Assembly (NCBI GenBank): GCA_039820545.1
Contig: JBCBPW010000021.1
Span: 1 to 64,000, forward strand
Length of the DNA stretch: 64,000 nt
Origin: JALEFZ01 sp039820545
Lineage (GTDB): Bacteria; Bacteroidota; Bacteroidia; J057
Direction of reading: 5' to 3'
The notes under the pieces are model-generated. The model was given only the letters and a program-made list of their open reading frames with translations, did no database searches and was not told the origin of the DNA. This document shows positions 43,316 through 51,777 of the stretch, in pieces. The stretch's first letter is position 1. Every line of letters begins with the position of its first letter. Position numbers and translations under genes: made by a program.

Positions 43316-44149
43316 CTATGTGGGGATTTTGCCAGGTGTATGCCCAAAGTGCCTTTTGAATCGACGAATGAAATAGGAAGACTCCTCATATCCAAGCTCC
43401 AAGGCAAGCTCAGCCACCGTCATCTGTCGAGCTTGCTGAAGCCTTTCTGCTGCATAAGCCATCTTGAGGGACTCATGATACTGAAAGAGGGTCTGCCCAA
43501 AGCAGTTTTTGAAATTTCTCGCCAAATGATAGCTACTCATACCTGTATGTAGTGCCAGATGATCCAAGGAAAATTTCCCCTTTACATTGTCATGTAAAAA
43601 GTCGAGTGCGATCTGCAGCCGCCGAAAAATTTCCTGCCGGGTGGCCATCTTTTTTACGTCGAGACGCTTTTGCTCCCCTTTCAGTTTCCCAATGAGTTGA
43701 CCCAATTTGGTAGCCCATTCATAGAGGATTTCAGTTCCCTCATGTTCCCAGTCTAGCTGATATAGGCTTTGATCGAAGAACTGCACTTCCTTGAGCAGAT
43801 CATAGTGACGAAGAGAACAGATCATGAGGGGTATTTCGCCATAATCTGAAACAGGCTGGTCAAAATGACATTGAGTTTGCTGGATTAAGTCAGGAGATAT
43901 GTCGATACAGATTCCTTGCTGCAATGTCTTGCCCTTCACATATCCATGAAACTCTGTATATCTATCCATCAAAAAAGCCTCTCCAGGTTGTACCTTGTAG
44001 AGGTTTCCACCAATTTCATATTGTGTTTGTCCCGTCAATGTAATTTTCAATCCAATCCCTTTTGTACAGAATTTTCCATCAAACTGGATGAGATGAGACC
44101 TGTCAATTTTTCCATTGACATCATGGATAAAGGTATGAAGTGGAGGCAT
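43316..44149 (-). CDS. AraC-family transcriptional regulator
   Basis: The 277-residue regulator has an N-terminal cupin-like ligand domain (about 25-95, GGNLYKVQPGEAFLMDRYTEFHGY) and a C-terminal double helix-turn-helix (about 177-277). The latter includes FSLDHLALHTGMSSYHLARNF for the first helix pair and the AraC signature VAELALELGYEESSYFIRRFKRHFGHTPG at the end. The ligand is unknown. It lies between the 1044-residue gene and a hybrid histidine kinase and may control either; no binding sites were identified. Confidence 0.92.
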   Translation of the reverse strand: MPPLHTFIHDVNGKIDRSHLIQFDGKFCTKGIGLKITLTGQTQYEIGGNLYKVQPGEAFLMDRYTEFHGYVKGKTLQQGICIDISPDLIQQTQCHFDQPVSDYGEIPLMICSLRHYDLLKEVQFFDQSLYQLDWEHEGTEILYEWATKLGQLIGKLKGEQKRLDVKKMATRQEIFRRLQIALDFLHDNVKGKFSLDHLALHTGMSSYHLARNFKNCFGQTLFQYHESLKMAYAAERLQQARQMTVAELALELGYEESSYFIRRFKRHFGHTPGKIPT

Positions 44150-44188
44150 ATGAGATGATTTTCAGAAAAAATACACGACCTCATATCC

Positions 44189-44208
44189 AAAAAAAAGGAG
44201 TGCACCTT
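44189..44208 (-). terminator. Weak terminator after the hybrid kinase
   Basis: On the minus strand AAGG-TGCACT-CCTT (44195-44208) is followed by a run of eight U (44189-44196 overlaps the stem). It lies 35 bases after the kinase stop. The stem is only 4 bases, so support is weak. Confidence 0.3.
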
Positions 44209-44242
44209 AGCATTAGGCAAGCTTTTCAATAAACTCTGCCAA

Positions 44243-46495
44243 TTAATTCGTTACAGATGAATTTGCTTGAAAATGAATGACTTTCGCCCATTTGATCAGC
44301 ATTTGTTCGATTTGAGCGGGGCTGACAGGTTTTGTCATGAAGTCTACCATCCCAGCTGCCAGGCATGCGCTATGATTTTCAGGCCCTGTGTTGGCTGTTA
44401 GGGCAATGATAGGGGGTTTATGAGGGGCGTCGCTCATAAGAATTGCTTCAGTTGCTTCGATCCCATTCATGATGGGCATTTGTAAATCCATCAAAATCAG
44501 GTCATATTTTTTGTGCAAGTTCGCTTCATACGCTTGATGCCCATTGCCCACAATATCTGCCTTGATACCTAGATGCTCAAATGTTTTACCCATATATTTT
44601 TGACTGACCATGTTGTCTTCTGCCAACAATATTTTCAGGTTGTGAACAGAATGTTGGACATCTATTTCCTTATCTGAGTGTTGCCACTGAATCTTTTGTA
44701 GCGCTTCTACCAATTTATTCTTTTGAATAGGCTTATATAGAATATAGTGTAATGGATACTCATCACGTTTGGACAACGCGTGGTTCATAGAAAGTAAAAC
44801 CAAAGGGACCTGGGCAAATCTAGGAGTCTGTTCAAAGGCTTTCTCAAGCTGGATACGATCTGTCTCGTTGCGACCTTGGCTAATTAAGATGGCGTCGGGA
44901 ACTTGGAGGGCTTGTTGTGCTTGAGCTAGAAGAGAATCTTTATTTCTAAAAGTTGTAAACTGAACTTCCCATTGTTGCAGTAATTTTTCAGTGCAAGTGC
45001 GTAGGATCGCATGGGGTTCTAAGACCCACACATTCATATCTTTGATAGGAGAGCTACTAGCGGTCAGTTTTTGTGTATCCTTAGGCGACTTTTTGACCCA
45101 TACGTGAAAATGAAAATCAGAACCTTTCCCCTCTTCACTTACAAAAGAAAGCCCACCTTCCATTAGTTCAATAAGGTGGCGGGAAATAGATAGCCCAAGT
45201 CCTGTGCCTCCAAACGAACGCGTAGTAGAGTTGTCTGCTTGATGAAAAGGCATAAGAATCTGTGTCTGTTTTTCTTTTGGGATGCCGATACCTGTATCCA
45301 CAACGTGAAATGCGAGGCAAACTTTTTCTTCTGTCTCGTTTGTCTTTTCTACAGTAAGTAAAATATGTCCTTCTTGAGTAAACTTTAAAGCATTTCCCAA
45401 AAGATGCATCAATATCTGACGAACCCGCACCTTATCTAAGATCAATGCTTTCGGAATGCTTGGATCCCAATCAAAACCAATTTCTAGTCCTTTTTCATTT
45501 GCAATCGGTCCAATTTCTGTCAAAGTATTTTCCACAATGGGTTCCAAATCACAGACAACTTCTCGTATTTCTAACTTGGACGATTCAATTTGAGAGAAAT
45601 CAAGAATATCGTTGATGATCACCATAAGGTCATCTGTGCTTACTTTCATTGCATCCAGTAGCTCTGATTGCTCAGATGTGATTTGGGACATTCGGAGTAG
45701 CTCGCTCATACCCATGATAGCATTCATCGGTGTACGAATCTCATGTGTGATATTGGCGAGGAAAACCGCCTTCGCTTCATTGGCCATATTGGCCTCTTGT
45801 CTAGCTTTGATAAGTTCGTCGTTCTTGACCTTTAAAAGGGTATTTTGCCTATCACGCGTGAGAACAGCTTCGTTGAGGCGCTGAATGACAGGCTGATAAA
45901 CGTATCGAGCTTCTACAATAAGGAGTAGTAAAGCGGCAAGGAGAAATCCGATTTCGATCCATTTGAGTCTTTCTACCCGTGTATTTGCGAGCATTTCGTA
46001 CTCCTGAACGATAGCATTCATACGGAAGAGATACTGAGATTCCAGTTTAAAGAGGATTTCAAAATTCCCTTTTTCTGTATCTGTATCTGTATCTGTATCT
46101 GTATCTGTCACGATGCTCCAGATACCTTCGAAGTAAGGTTGGAGCTCCAGATACATTTGACGGGTTTTTTCTGTAGAAAAAGAGGGGTTTGTCCTTATAT
46201 CTTTGAGCCAGATATGTGCCCTCTGCCATTCTAGGCGTGTTTCTTCAACTTGTACAGCCCAATAACGGACTTCAGCGTCATTTGTGGTATGACGACTGGC
46301 AAGTAGGGACTTGATCAGCTTTTGGCTCAGCATTCGCTGCTTACCTGCTAGGTTGATCACATAGGCATCATCTCCTTGCGTATGCATATACGTTTGGATG
46401 AATACCTGGCTCAGCAGAAGAAGGATGGCTATCCCCGCTAAGGCAAGGATATAGTTGCGTTTCAGATGAAGTAAATCTGGTACGAGGCGTCTCAT
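44243..46495 (-). CDS. Hybrid sensor histidine kinase/response regulator
   Basis: A 750-residue kinase with membrane segments at about 14-34 and 180-196. Between them is a periplasmic sensor with NLAGKQRMLSQKL (48-60), the PilJ/NIT-type motif. His251 in FLANITHEIRTPMNAIMG is the HisKA site. The HATPase has GTGIGIPKEK and GGTGLGLSISRHLIELM. A receiver-like domain (about 505-615) lacks the phosphoacceptor Asp (DAILISQG), and a true C-terminal receiver has AEDN and Asp670 in LILMDLQMP with Lys in MTKPVS. The periplasmic domain contains a TDTDTDTDTD run (130-139) from a hexanucleotide repeat. The output partner is not encoded nearby unless it is the AraC gene. Confidence 0.92.
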   Translation of the reverse strand: MRRLVPDLLHLKRNYILALAGIAILLLLSQVFIQTYMHTQGDDAYVINLAGKQRMLSQKLIKSLLASRHTTNDAEVRYWAVQVEETRLEWQRAHIWLKDIRTNPSFSTEKTRQMYLELQPYFEGIWSIVTDTDTDTDTDTEKGNFEILFKLESQYLFRMNAIVQEYEMLANTRVERLKWIEIGFLLAALLLLIVEARYVYQPVIQRLNEAVLTRDRQNTLLKVKNDELIKARQEANMANEAKAVFLANITHEIRTPMNAIMGMSELLRMSQITSEQSELLDAMKVSTDDLMVIINDILDFSQIESSKLEIREVVCDLEPIVENTLTEIGPIANEKGLEIGFDWDPSIPKALILDKVRVRQILMHLLGNALKFTQEGHILLTVEKTNETEEKVCLAFHVVDTGIGIPKEKQTQILMPFHQADNSTTRSFGGTGLGLSISRHLIELMEGGLSFVSEEGKGSDFHFHVWVKKSPKDTQKLTASSSPIKDMNVWVLEPHAILRTCTEKLLQQWEVQFTTFRNKDSLLAQAQQALQVPDAILISQGRNETDRIQLEKAFEQTPRFAQVPLVLLSMNHALSKRDEYPLHYILYKPIQKNKLVEALQKIQWQHSDKEIDVQHSVHNLKILLAEDNMVSQKYMGKTFEHLGIKADIVGNGHQAYEANLHKKYDLILMDLQMPIMNGIEATEAILMSDAPHKPPIIALTANTGPENHSACLAAGMVDFMTKPVSPAQIEQMLIKWAKVIHFQANSSVTN
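46074..46109. repeat. Hexanucleotide microsatellite inside the kinase gene
   Basis: Five perfect TCTGTA units (46074-46103) plus TCTGTC (46104-46109). In the coding frame they give Asp-Thr dipeptides in the periplasmic sensor. Changes in copy number keep the frame and alter only loop length. Confidence 0.9.
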
Positions 46496-46638
46496 GTGAC
46501 TAGAACCATTTCCAGGAAAGATACGCTACTTATTTAATATGTAAAATATTCATTATATAAAATTTATACATGTAGATTTTTATATGAGATGAAGAGGTGA
46601 AGGCGAATCTTTCACCCCTTCCTCATATTTCTAACACA

Positions 46639-47379
46639 CTATTTTTCGTATGTGATATCATACATTTTGGCGATTTTCTTTTTTTTCAGCACCACCAGTT
46701 CCAATTCCATGGTGATATCCTCGTTGGGTCGATTACTCCTCCTGTCTACGGGTTGAGCCGCGATTTTCTGGACGGTTTCCATGCCGTCGATGACCTCCCC
46801 AAAGATGGTATACTGCTGATCTAGCCACGGAGATCCCCCTACATCTTTGTAGGCGGCTCTTTGGGCATCTGAAAGCTTAAAATCTTGACCGAGGGTTCGC
46901 TTGAGACGAAGCTCTGCATTGTCCAGTTCCGAATCGGTGAAAGTTTTGCCTTGAACAATATAAAACTGAGAGCCCGAAGACTTTCTTTTGGGATTGATCC
47001 GATCTCCTAAGCGTGCAGCGGCCAGCATCCCTAGCTTATGAAAGTACTCTGAGCGAATTTCAGCATCTAGCGTATATCCAGGGCCACCCTGACCTGCTTG
47101 ATTCTTTTTTTCGGGATCTTTGGAGTAAGGATCTCCTCCCTGTATCATGAATTCCTTGATCACTCGGTGGAAAGTCGTCCCATCATAAAAGCCTTCTTGG
47201 GCAAGTTTGAGGAAATTGCTGCGATGTATCGGCGTATTCTCAAATAGACGGATAGTCATATCTCCCATAGAGGTGTGGACAATGACCAGTGTATCTTTTT
47301 TACTAGGTTTGGCAGGAGGGTAAGCCAGGATCGTTTGGGTCAACGTAAGGACAAAAATGAAAAGCAGATATTTTTTCAT
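46639..47379 (-). CDS. Secreted cyclophilin-type peptidyl-prolyl isomerase
   Basis: The 246-residue protein has a signal peptide (1-19) and a cyclophilin domain (about 28-225). It carries MGDMTIRLFENTP, GFYDGTTFHRVIKEFMIQGGDP with the catalytic Arg in FHRVI, and SSGSQFYIVQGKTF, then FGEVIDGMETVQKIA. It catalyses cis-trans proline isomerisation during envelope protein folding. An insertion of about 45 residues between the FYIVQG strand and the GEVIDG strand (TDSELDNAELRLKR) is typical of bacteroidal secreted cyclophilins. A hairpin GGTGAA/TTCACC (46596-46616) follows the stop. Confidence 0.93.
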   Translation of the reverse strand: MKKYLLFIFVLTLTQTILAYPPAKPSKKDTLVIVHTSMGDMTIRLFENTPIHRSNFLKLAQEGFYDGTTFHRVIKEFMIQGGDPYSKDPEKKNQAGQGGPGYTLDAEIRSEYFHKLGMLAAARLGDRINPKRKSSGSQFYIVQGKTFTDSELDNAELRLKRTLGQDFKLSDAQRAAYKDVGGSPWLDQQYTIFGEVIDGMETVQKIAAQPVDRRSNRPNEDITMELELVVLKKKKIAKMYDITYEK

Positions 47380-47528
47380 ACGTGGTTTTGGATTTGGTGA
47401 AAAGGTAAACTTCGCAAAATGCAGGAAGTATATGGTGCCCTTTTTTCATCACATTTTACACAAAATACGCAACTAATATAATGTGAGTATGCCAATAATC
47501 TCCTAAATTTGAAAAAATGCAGTAGGAA

Positions 47529-47999
47529 ATGAGGCGTATTTTCAATCTACACATCGTTTATATTGTCCTGTGTCTAGGGCTTTTGGGATGCTATAATCCC
47601 AAAGATGGGGTAAACAATGCTCAGACGAGGAGCGAACTGGGACGGATTGCCGATAGAGCGATTTCGATCGAGAAAAAATATCTGTTACTGACCCAGACCT
47701 ACGTCAAGCTTCTGGACGAAGCTGCTGCAAAGCGGACAGATGAGGCTGCGATGGATCACCTCAGACGCTTTTATGAAACCAATGCGCCTGCCCTTACACA
47801 AATAGGACAAGATTTTGACGGTTGGCAACGAATGGCCGATCAAGAGTCTCAATCTACTTTCTTTTATACTCTCTACCAAGAGCCTTCAACAGCTCGCCTC
47901 GCCACTTTGACCAGTCAGTTTCGCAAGCGGATCAGCTACAAAAAGGAATTTCTCACAGAGTTCGATAAACTCATGAGCTACTTGGAGATTAAGAAGTGA
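47529..47999 (+). CDS. Small putative lipoprotein
   Basis: A 156-residue protein with a lipoprotein signal ending LGLLGC (Cys21). The mature part is helical and charged (SELGRIADRAISIEKKYLLLTQTYVKLLDEAAAKR) with no recognised family. TAAATTTG (47504-47511), an exact TAnnTTTG, lies only 18 bases before the ATG, without a clear -33 element. It converges with the ABC exporter gene and has no terminator hairpin between. Confidence 0.65.
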   Translation: MRRIFNLHIVYIVLCLGLLGCYNPKDGVNNAQTRSELGRIADRAISIEKKYLLLTQTYVKLLDEAAAKRTDEAAMDHLRRFYETNAPALTQIGQDFDGWQRMADQESQSTFFYTLYQEPSTARLATLTSQFRKRISYKKEFLTEFDKLMSYLEIKK

Positions 48000-48015
48000 G
48001 GAAGTTCAGATTCAG

Positions 48016-49857
48016 TCAAAGTTCTGTCTTACCTTGATTTGCCATCTGTGTATGAAATAGTTCTGCGTATCGCCCAGCCCTGGCCAGCAGTTCTTCATGT
48101 CTGCCGTACTCGACGATCGTCCCATACTCAATCACGAGTATTTGGTCTGCTTGCACGATGGTGGACAAGCGATGGGCAATGACAAGTGCCGTTCGGTCTG
48201 TCATCAGTCCTTGTAATGCCTCCTGGACGATCTTTTCAGACTCTGAATCTAGGTTTGACGTCGCTTCATCCAGTATCAGTATAGGTGGATTGCGGTAAAT
48301 GGCTCTTGCAATTGAAATCCGCTGTCTTTGACCTCCAGAAAGCATCGTCCCCTTCTCTCCAATCTGTGTATGATAGCCCTCTGGCAAGGCCTCAATAAAT
48401 ACATCCGCATGCGCTGCTTTGGCTGCTGCCTTTGCACGTTCCAGATCTGGATTGGCCTCACCAAACGCGATATTTTCCAGGACTGAAGTATGAAATAGGA
48501 TGTTTTCCTGTGTCACCATGCCTATCTGACGTCGGAGATCGTGGAGAGGCAACTGATCAATCGGGATGCCGTCCAAGGTGATTTTCCCTTTATAAGGATC
48601 ATAGAATCTGGGGAGCAAATCTGCAAGGGTGGACTTCCCTCCGCCCGAAGGCCCTACCAATGCGACTGTTTGTCCTTTTTTAAGCGAAAATGAAAGGTTG
48701 CTGAGGACATCTTTATCCGTATAACGAAAGTATACCCCTTCATATCGAAGCATATGCTCAAAGGTGCCAAAAGGTTGAGGATGCGTACTTTCCCTTATGC
48801 TGGGTTGAAGGTTTAATAGCCCCTCGATTCTTTCAAAAGCAGCCTGCCCTCTTTTGACTTTGGTAATTGCATTGGCAAATACTTTGATAGGGGAGAGGAC
48901 TTGAGAAAAGACCGCAATAAATCCAATAAACTCTGAGCGCTTCAAGACACTTCCTGAATCCAGGATCAGCGAACCCGCATAGTAAATAATTCCACAAACG
49001 ACGAGAATACTGATGACCTCTGTGAGAGGAGAAGCTAACTCACTTTGTCTCCTTACATGGACCTGGGTCTGTGTGTAGTGCGCATTTTGTTTTTCATAGG
49101 ATGCCTGAATGTAGGATTCTTTTTGAAACCCTTTGATGATCCGCATGGCTCCTATGTATTCATCCATTTGGCTGACAAGCTCTCCTAATACTTTTTGTCC
49201 TTCTCTCGTTTTTCTTTTGAGAGGTCCTGATATCCTACTGATAATCAATCCTGTCAAGGGAAGTATGATCAAGGTAAATAAGGTAAGTTGCCACGAGATA
49301 AACAGCAAGGTAAGCAAGAATACTACCGCGGTAATAGGTTCGCGAATCAGTGCTTGGAGTGTGCCAATGACAGCTTCTTGAACGACTTGCACGTCGCTGA
49401 CAAGGGTACTAATAAGAGTTCCTTTTTTGTTTCGGGTAAAAAAGGCAAGATCCAATCGCGTGATATGCTGGAAAAGACGATTGCGCAGTTGCATCATGAT
49501 CCCTTGCTCGAAGGGCGCAATGGTATAGGTACTCAGATAGCGAGCCATGTTCTTGATAAAGATCGCAAAGGCCAGAAATCCAATGAAATACATCAAAGCC
49601 GTCTTAGGACCCTGCTGGACAATGAGTTGACTCAAGGCATAGTAACCATGACTTTTGAGAGACGCCGTCTGTGTCCATTCTAGTGGGGTAGTCGGAGCGG
49701 AAATGGCATCCTGCGCAAATAAAATTTCTAGAAAGGGAATGACAGACACCAAAGAGATGGCGCTGAAAAAGGTATAAATCAGCAGAAACAAAAATGAAAG
49801 CATCCCGAGTCCCCAGTATGCCTTTCCGTATCCCACAATTCGAAAATATGCTCGCAT
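48016..49857 (-). CDS. MsbA-like ABC exporter (fused membrane and ATPase domains)
   Basis: A 613-residue half-transporter. The N-terminal six-helix domain (about 15-335) includes the coupling segment FEQGIMMQLRNRLFQHITRLDLAFF. The ATPase domain has Walker A GPSGGGKST (402-410), Q-loop VTQENILFHTS, signature LSGGQRQRISIARAI, Walker B ILILDEATSNLDSE and the switch His in VIAHRLSTI. It functions as a homodimer exporting lipids or drugs; an MsbA-like role in lipopolysaccharide core flipping is common for this form but not proven. Divergent from rbfA. Confidence 0.93.
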   Translation of the reverse strand: MRAYFRIVGYGKAYWGLGMLSFLFLLIYTFFSAISLVSVIPFLEILFAQDAISAPTTPLEWTQTASLKSHGYYALSQLIVQQGPKTALMYFIGFLAFAIFIKNMARYLSTYTIAPFEQGIMMQLRNRLFQHITRLDLAFFTRNKKGTLISTLVSDVQVVQEAVIGTLQALIREPITAVVFLLTLLFISWQLTLFTLIILPLTGLIISRISGPLKRKTREGQKVLGELVSQMDEYIGAMRIIKGFQKESYIQASYEKQNAHYTQTQVHVRRQSELASPLTEVISILVVCGIIYYAGSLILDSGSVLKRSEFIGFIAVFSQVLSPIKVFANAITKVKRGQAAFERIEGLLNLQPSIRESTHPQPFGTFEHMLRYEGVYFRYTDKDVLSNLSFSLKKGQTVALVGPSGGGKSTLADLLPRFYDPYKGKITLDGIPIDQLPLHDLRRQIGMVTQENILFHTSVLENIAFGEANPDLERAKAAAKAAHADVFIEALPEGYHTQIGEKGTMLSGGQRQRISIARAIYRNPPILILDEATSNLDSESEKIVQEALQGLMTDRTALVIAHRLSTIVQADQILVIEYGTIVEYGRHEELLARAGRYAELFHTQMANQGKTEL

Positions 49858-49890
49858 TTTGTACTTTCGCGCTAATTTTACGTACGATCC

Positions 49891-49933
49891 AAAAGGGAAG
49901 CATTTGATAAGATGCTTTAAAAGAGTCCCTTTT
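49891..49933 (+). promoter_or_regulatory. Nested hairpins in the rbfA leader
   Basis: Outer stem AAAAGGGA/TCCCTTTT (49891-49898 with 49926-49933) encloses AAGCAT/ATGCTT (49898-49903 with 49912-49917) and is followed by CTTTC. It lies 38 bases before the rbfA ATG. It could be a leader structure, an attenuator, or an operator for the divergent promoters. Confidence 0.35.
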
Positions 49934-49970
49934 CTTTCAAAAATCTGATTTCCTGAACGACCAAAAGTAT

Positions 49971-50363
49971 ATGTCAGAATCCAAGGTTCAAAAAAAACTG
50001 TCTAAATTGATTCAGTTAGAGCTCAGTACACTTCTTCAAAGAGACTTTGTCTACACACCAGGAACCATGCTGACGGTCAATGTCGTCCGTGTCACACCTG
50101 ATTTGGGCTTTGCCAAAGTATATGTGTCGGTTTTCCCCGATGCTAAATTGCAGGAGGCAGTCGAGAAGCTCAACGCCCACGGTTGGGAGATCCGTAAGGG
50201 ACTGGCAGGACGTATTAGAAATAAAGTCCGTACCATCCCAGAGCTTCAGTTTTTTGTAGACGACTCCTTCGCCGAGGCAGACCGTATAGGTAAGTTGCTC
50301 AATAAGCTAAAAGAAGATGAGCAAATGGGCAGCGAAGGCACAGAAAATGATGAAATAGCATAG
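49971..50363 (+). CDS. rbfA: 30S ribosome-binding factor RbfA
   Basis: The 130-residue protein has the RbfA KH-type fold. An N-terminal helix with KLIQLELSTLLQRDF is followed by strand LTVNVVRVTPDLGFAKVYVSVFPD, then LNAHGWEIRKGLAGRIRNKVRTIPELQFFVDDSFAEADRIGKLL, the family C-terminal motif. RbfA assists late maturation of the 16S rRNA 5' end in the small subunit. It is followed 77 bases later by a LolC-like permease gene in the same direction. Confidence 0.95.
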   Translation: MSESKVQKKLSKLIQLELSTLLQRDFVYTPGTMLTVNVVRVTPDLGFAKVYVSVFPDAKLQEAVEKLNAHGWEIRKGLAGRIRNKVRTIPELQFFVDDSFAEADRIGKLLNKLKEDEQMGSEGTENDEIA

Positions 50364-50440
50364 GGGAGAAGGGACCACCTAGCCTCAAGATTCGATTTTC
50401 TGTAGCTTTTCTATTTGCTTCTGTTTTATATTGAGCTTTT

Positions 50441-51682
50441 ATGCAGACACCCATCCAAATCGCTCGGAGATACTTGTTCTCCAGTAAATCCAAGAATGCC
50501 ATCAACATCATCATCATGGTGTGCATCATGGGTATTGCGATTGTCACAGCCGCCTTGATTTTGGTACTATCGGTGTTCAATGGGCTCACAGCTTACATTG
50601 AGGGCCAGTTTTCTGCCATTGATCCTGATATCAAGATTGTGGCGGCAGAAGGAAAATTTTTCCAGGAAGATGATCAGCTTTATGCGAAGCTTCTTACACT
50701 TCAAGATGTGGACGCAGTGACCCGAACGATCGAGGATAGAGTCTGGTTAGAGTTTTTTGATAACCAAGCACTGGGAGTAATCAAAGGAGTAGAGGCAGAC
50801 TTTAATGATGTCAACCCCATTGATAGCTTCATTTACAGAGGAGGTATTCGGCAGGAGCCTAAGTACGGCATTGCGCAAGGCGTATTTGGAAGTGAGATTG
50901 CGGCTAGGCTGAGTGTGGACATGGACAATTCCTCAGATCATGTCAGCATTTACCATGTGCCACCAGATGCTCGACTTAAAAGTGTGCTGGATGCTTCTAC
51001 TGCCATCAATGTAGAGCGGATGTTTCCTTCAGGCTATTTCTCTGTTCAGAAGCCTTACGATGAGAAGTATGTCTTCACCCATTTCTCTTTTGCTCAAAAA
51101 TTTTTCAGTGCAGAAAATCAACTATCTGCTTATGAACTCAAAACTTCAAACTTTAAGAAAGTAGATAAGGTAAAGGATAAGCTAGAGGTGATGCTCGGCG
51201 ATGAGTATGAGGTACTTACGTGGTATGAGCAACACAAGACCTTGTATCGCGTCATGCGAAATGAAAAGTTCATTAGCTACCTCATCCTCGTATTGATGCT
51301 CGCGCTCGTCTCTGTCAACATCGTCGGCAGTCTCTCGATGATCGTCATCGAAAAGAGAAAGGATGTTTCTGTCCTTCGTGCGATGGGAAGCTCCCCTGGG
51401 ATGATCCGTCAGGTGTTTCTGATTTTGGGCTTGTTCATAGGAGGAATAGGAGGCGGGCTCGGGGTGTACTGGGCAGCTTGTATTGGTTTTGTCCAGGAAT
51501 ACTACGGCTTTATTCCCCTTCCTGGCGGCGATAGCTTCTCGGTCAAATCCATCCCCATCGAATTGGCTTTTTTAGACTTCCTGCTCGTCTTCCTCACGGT
51601 AATCTTTTTGTCTACCTTAGCTTCTCTCTACCCCGCACGTCAAGCGGCTTCCGTAGAAATTGTGGAGGGACTAAAAGGGTAG
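50441..51682 (+). CDS. FtsX-family ABC permease, LolC/LolE-like
   Basis: A 413-residue protein. It starts IARRYLFSSKSKNAINIIIMVCIMGIAIVTAALILVLSVFNG, the LolC/E N-terminal membrane segment, followed by a periplasmic MacB-type domain (about 50-270). The FtsX core has three C-terminal segments with VIEKRKDVSVLRAMGSSPGMIRQVF and ends YPARQAASVEIVEGLKG. Lol-type complexes extract lipoproteins from the inner membrane. The ATPase is not adjacent; LolD-like proteins are often encoded apart. It converges with tamL over a double hairpin. Confidence 0.88.
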   Translation: MQTPIQIARRYLFSSKSKNAINIIIMVCIMGIAIVTAALILVLSVFNGLTAYIEGQFSAIDPDIKIVAAEGKFFQEDDQLYAKLLTLQDVDAVTRTIEDRVWLEFFDNQALGVIKGVEADFNDVNPIDSFIYRGGIRQEPKYGIAQGVFGSEIAARLSVDMDNSSDHVSIYHVPPDARLKSVLDASTAINVERMFPSGYFSVQKPYDEKYVFTHFSFAQKFFSAENQLSAYELKTSNFKKVDKVKDKLEVMLGDEYEVLTWYEQHKTLYRVMRNEKFISYLILVLMLALVSVNIVGSLSMIVIEKRKDVSVLRAMGSSPGMIRQVFLILGLFIGGIGGGLGVYWAACIGFVQEYYGFIPLPGGDSFSVKSIPIELAFLDFLLVFLTVIFLSTLASLYPARQAASVEIVEGLKG

Positions 51683-51752
51683 AGCGGATGCACTCATCGC
51701 TCTGCACAACCATCCAGCTACTACTGCTCTGCGTAGCCATCCAGCTACGCAG
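51682..51752. terminator. Two tandem hairpins between converging genes
   Basis: AGAGCG/CGCTCT flanking ATG/CAT (51681-51703) is followed by a perfect CTGCGTAGC/GCTACGCAG stem (51729-51737 with 51744-51752). They fill the 95 bases between the permease stop and the tamL stop. Neither has a T-run; they probably protect or end both transcripts. Confidence 0.55.
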
Positions 51753-51777
51753 CTTCTCCATCTTATTTACTTAGACA

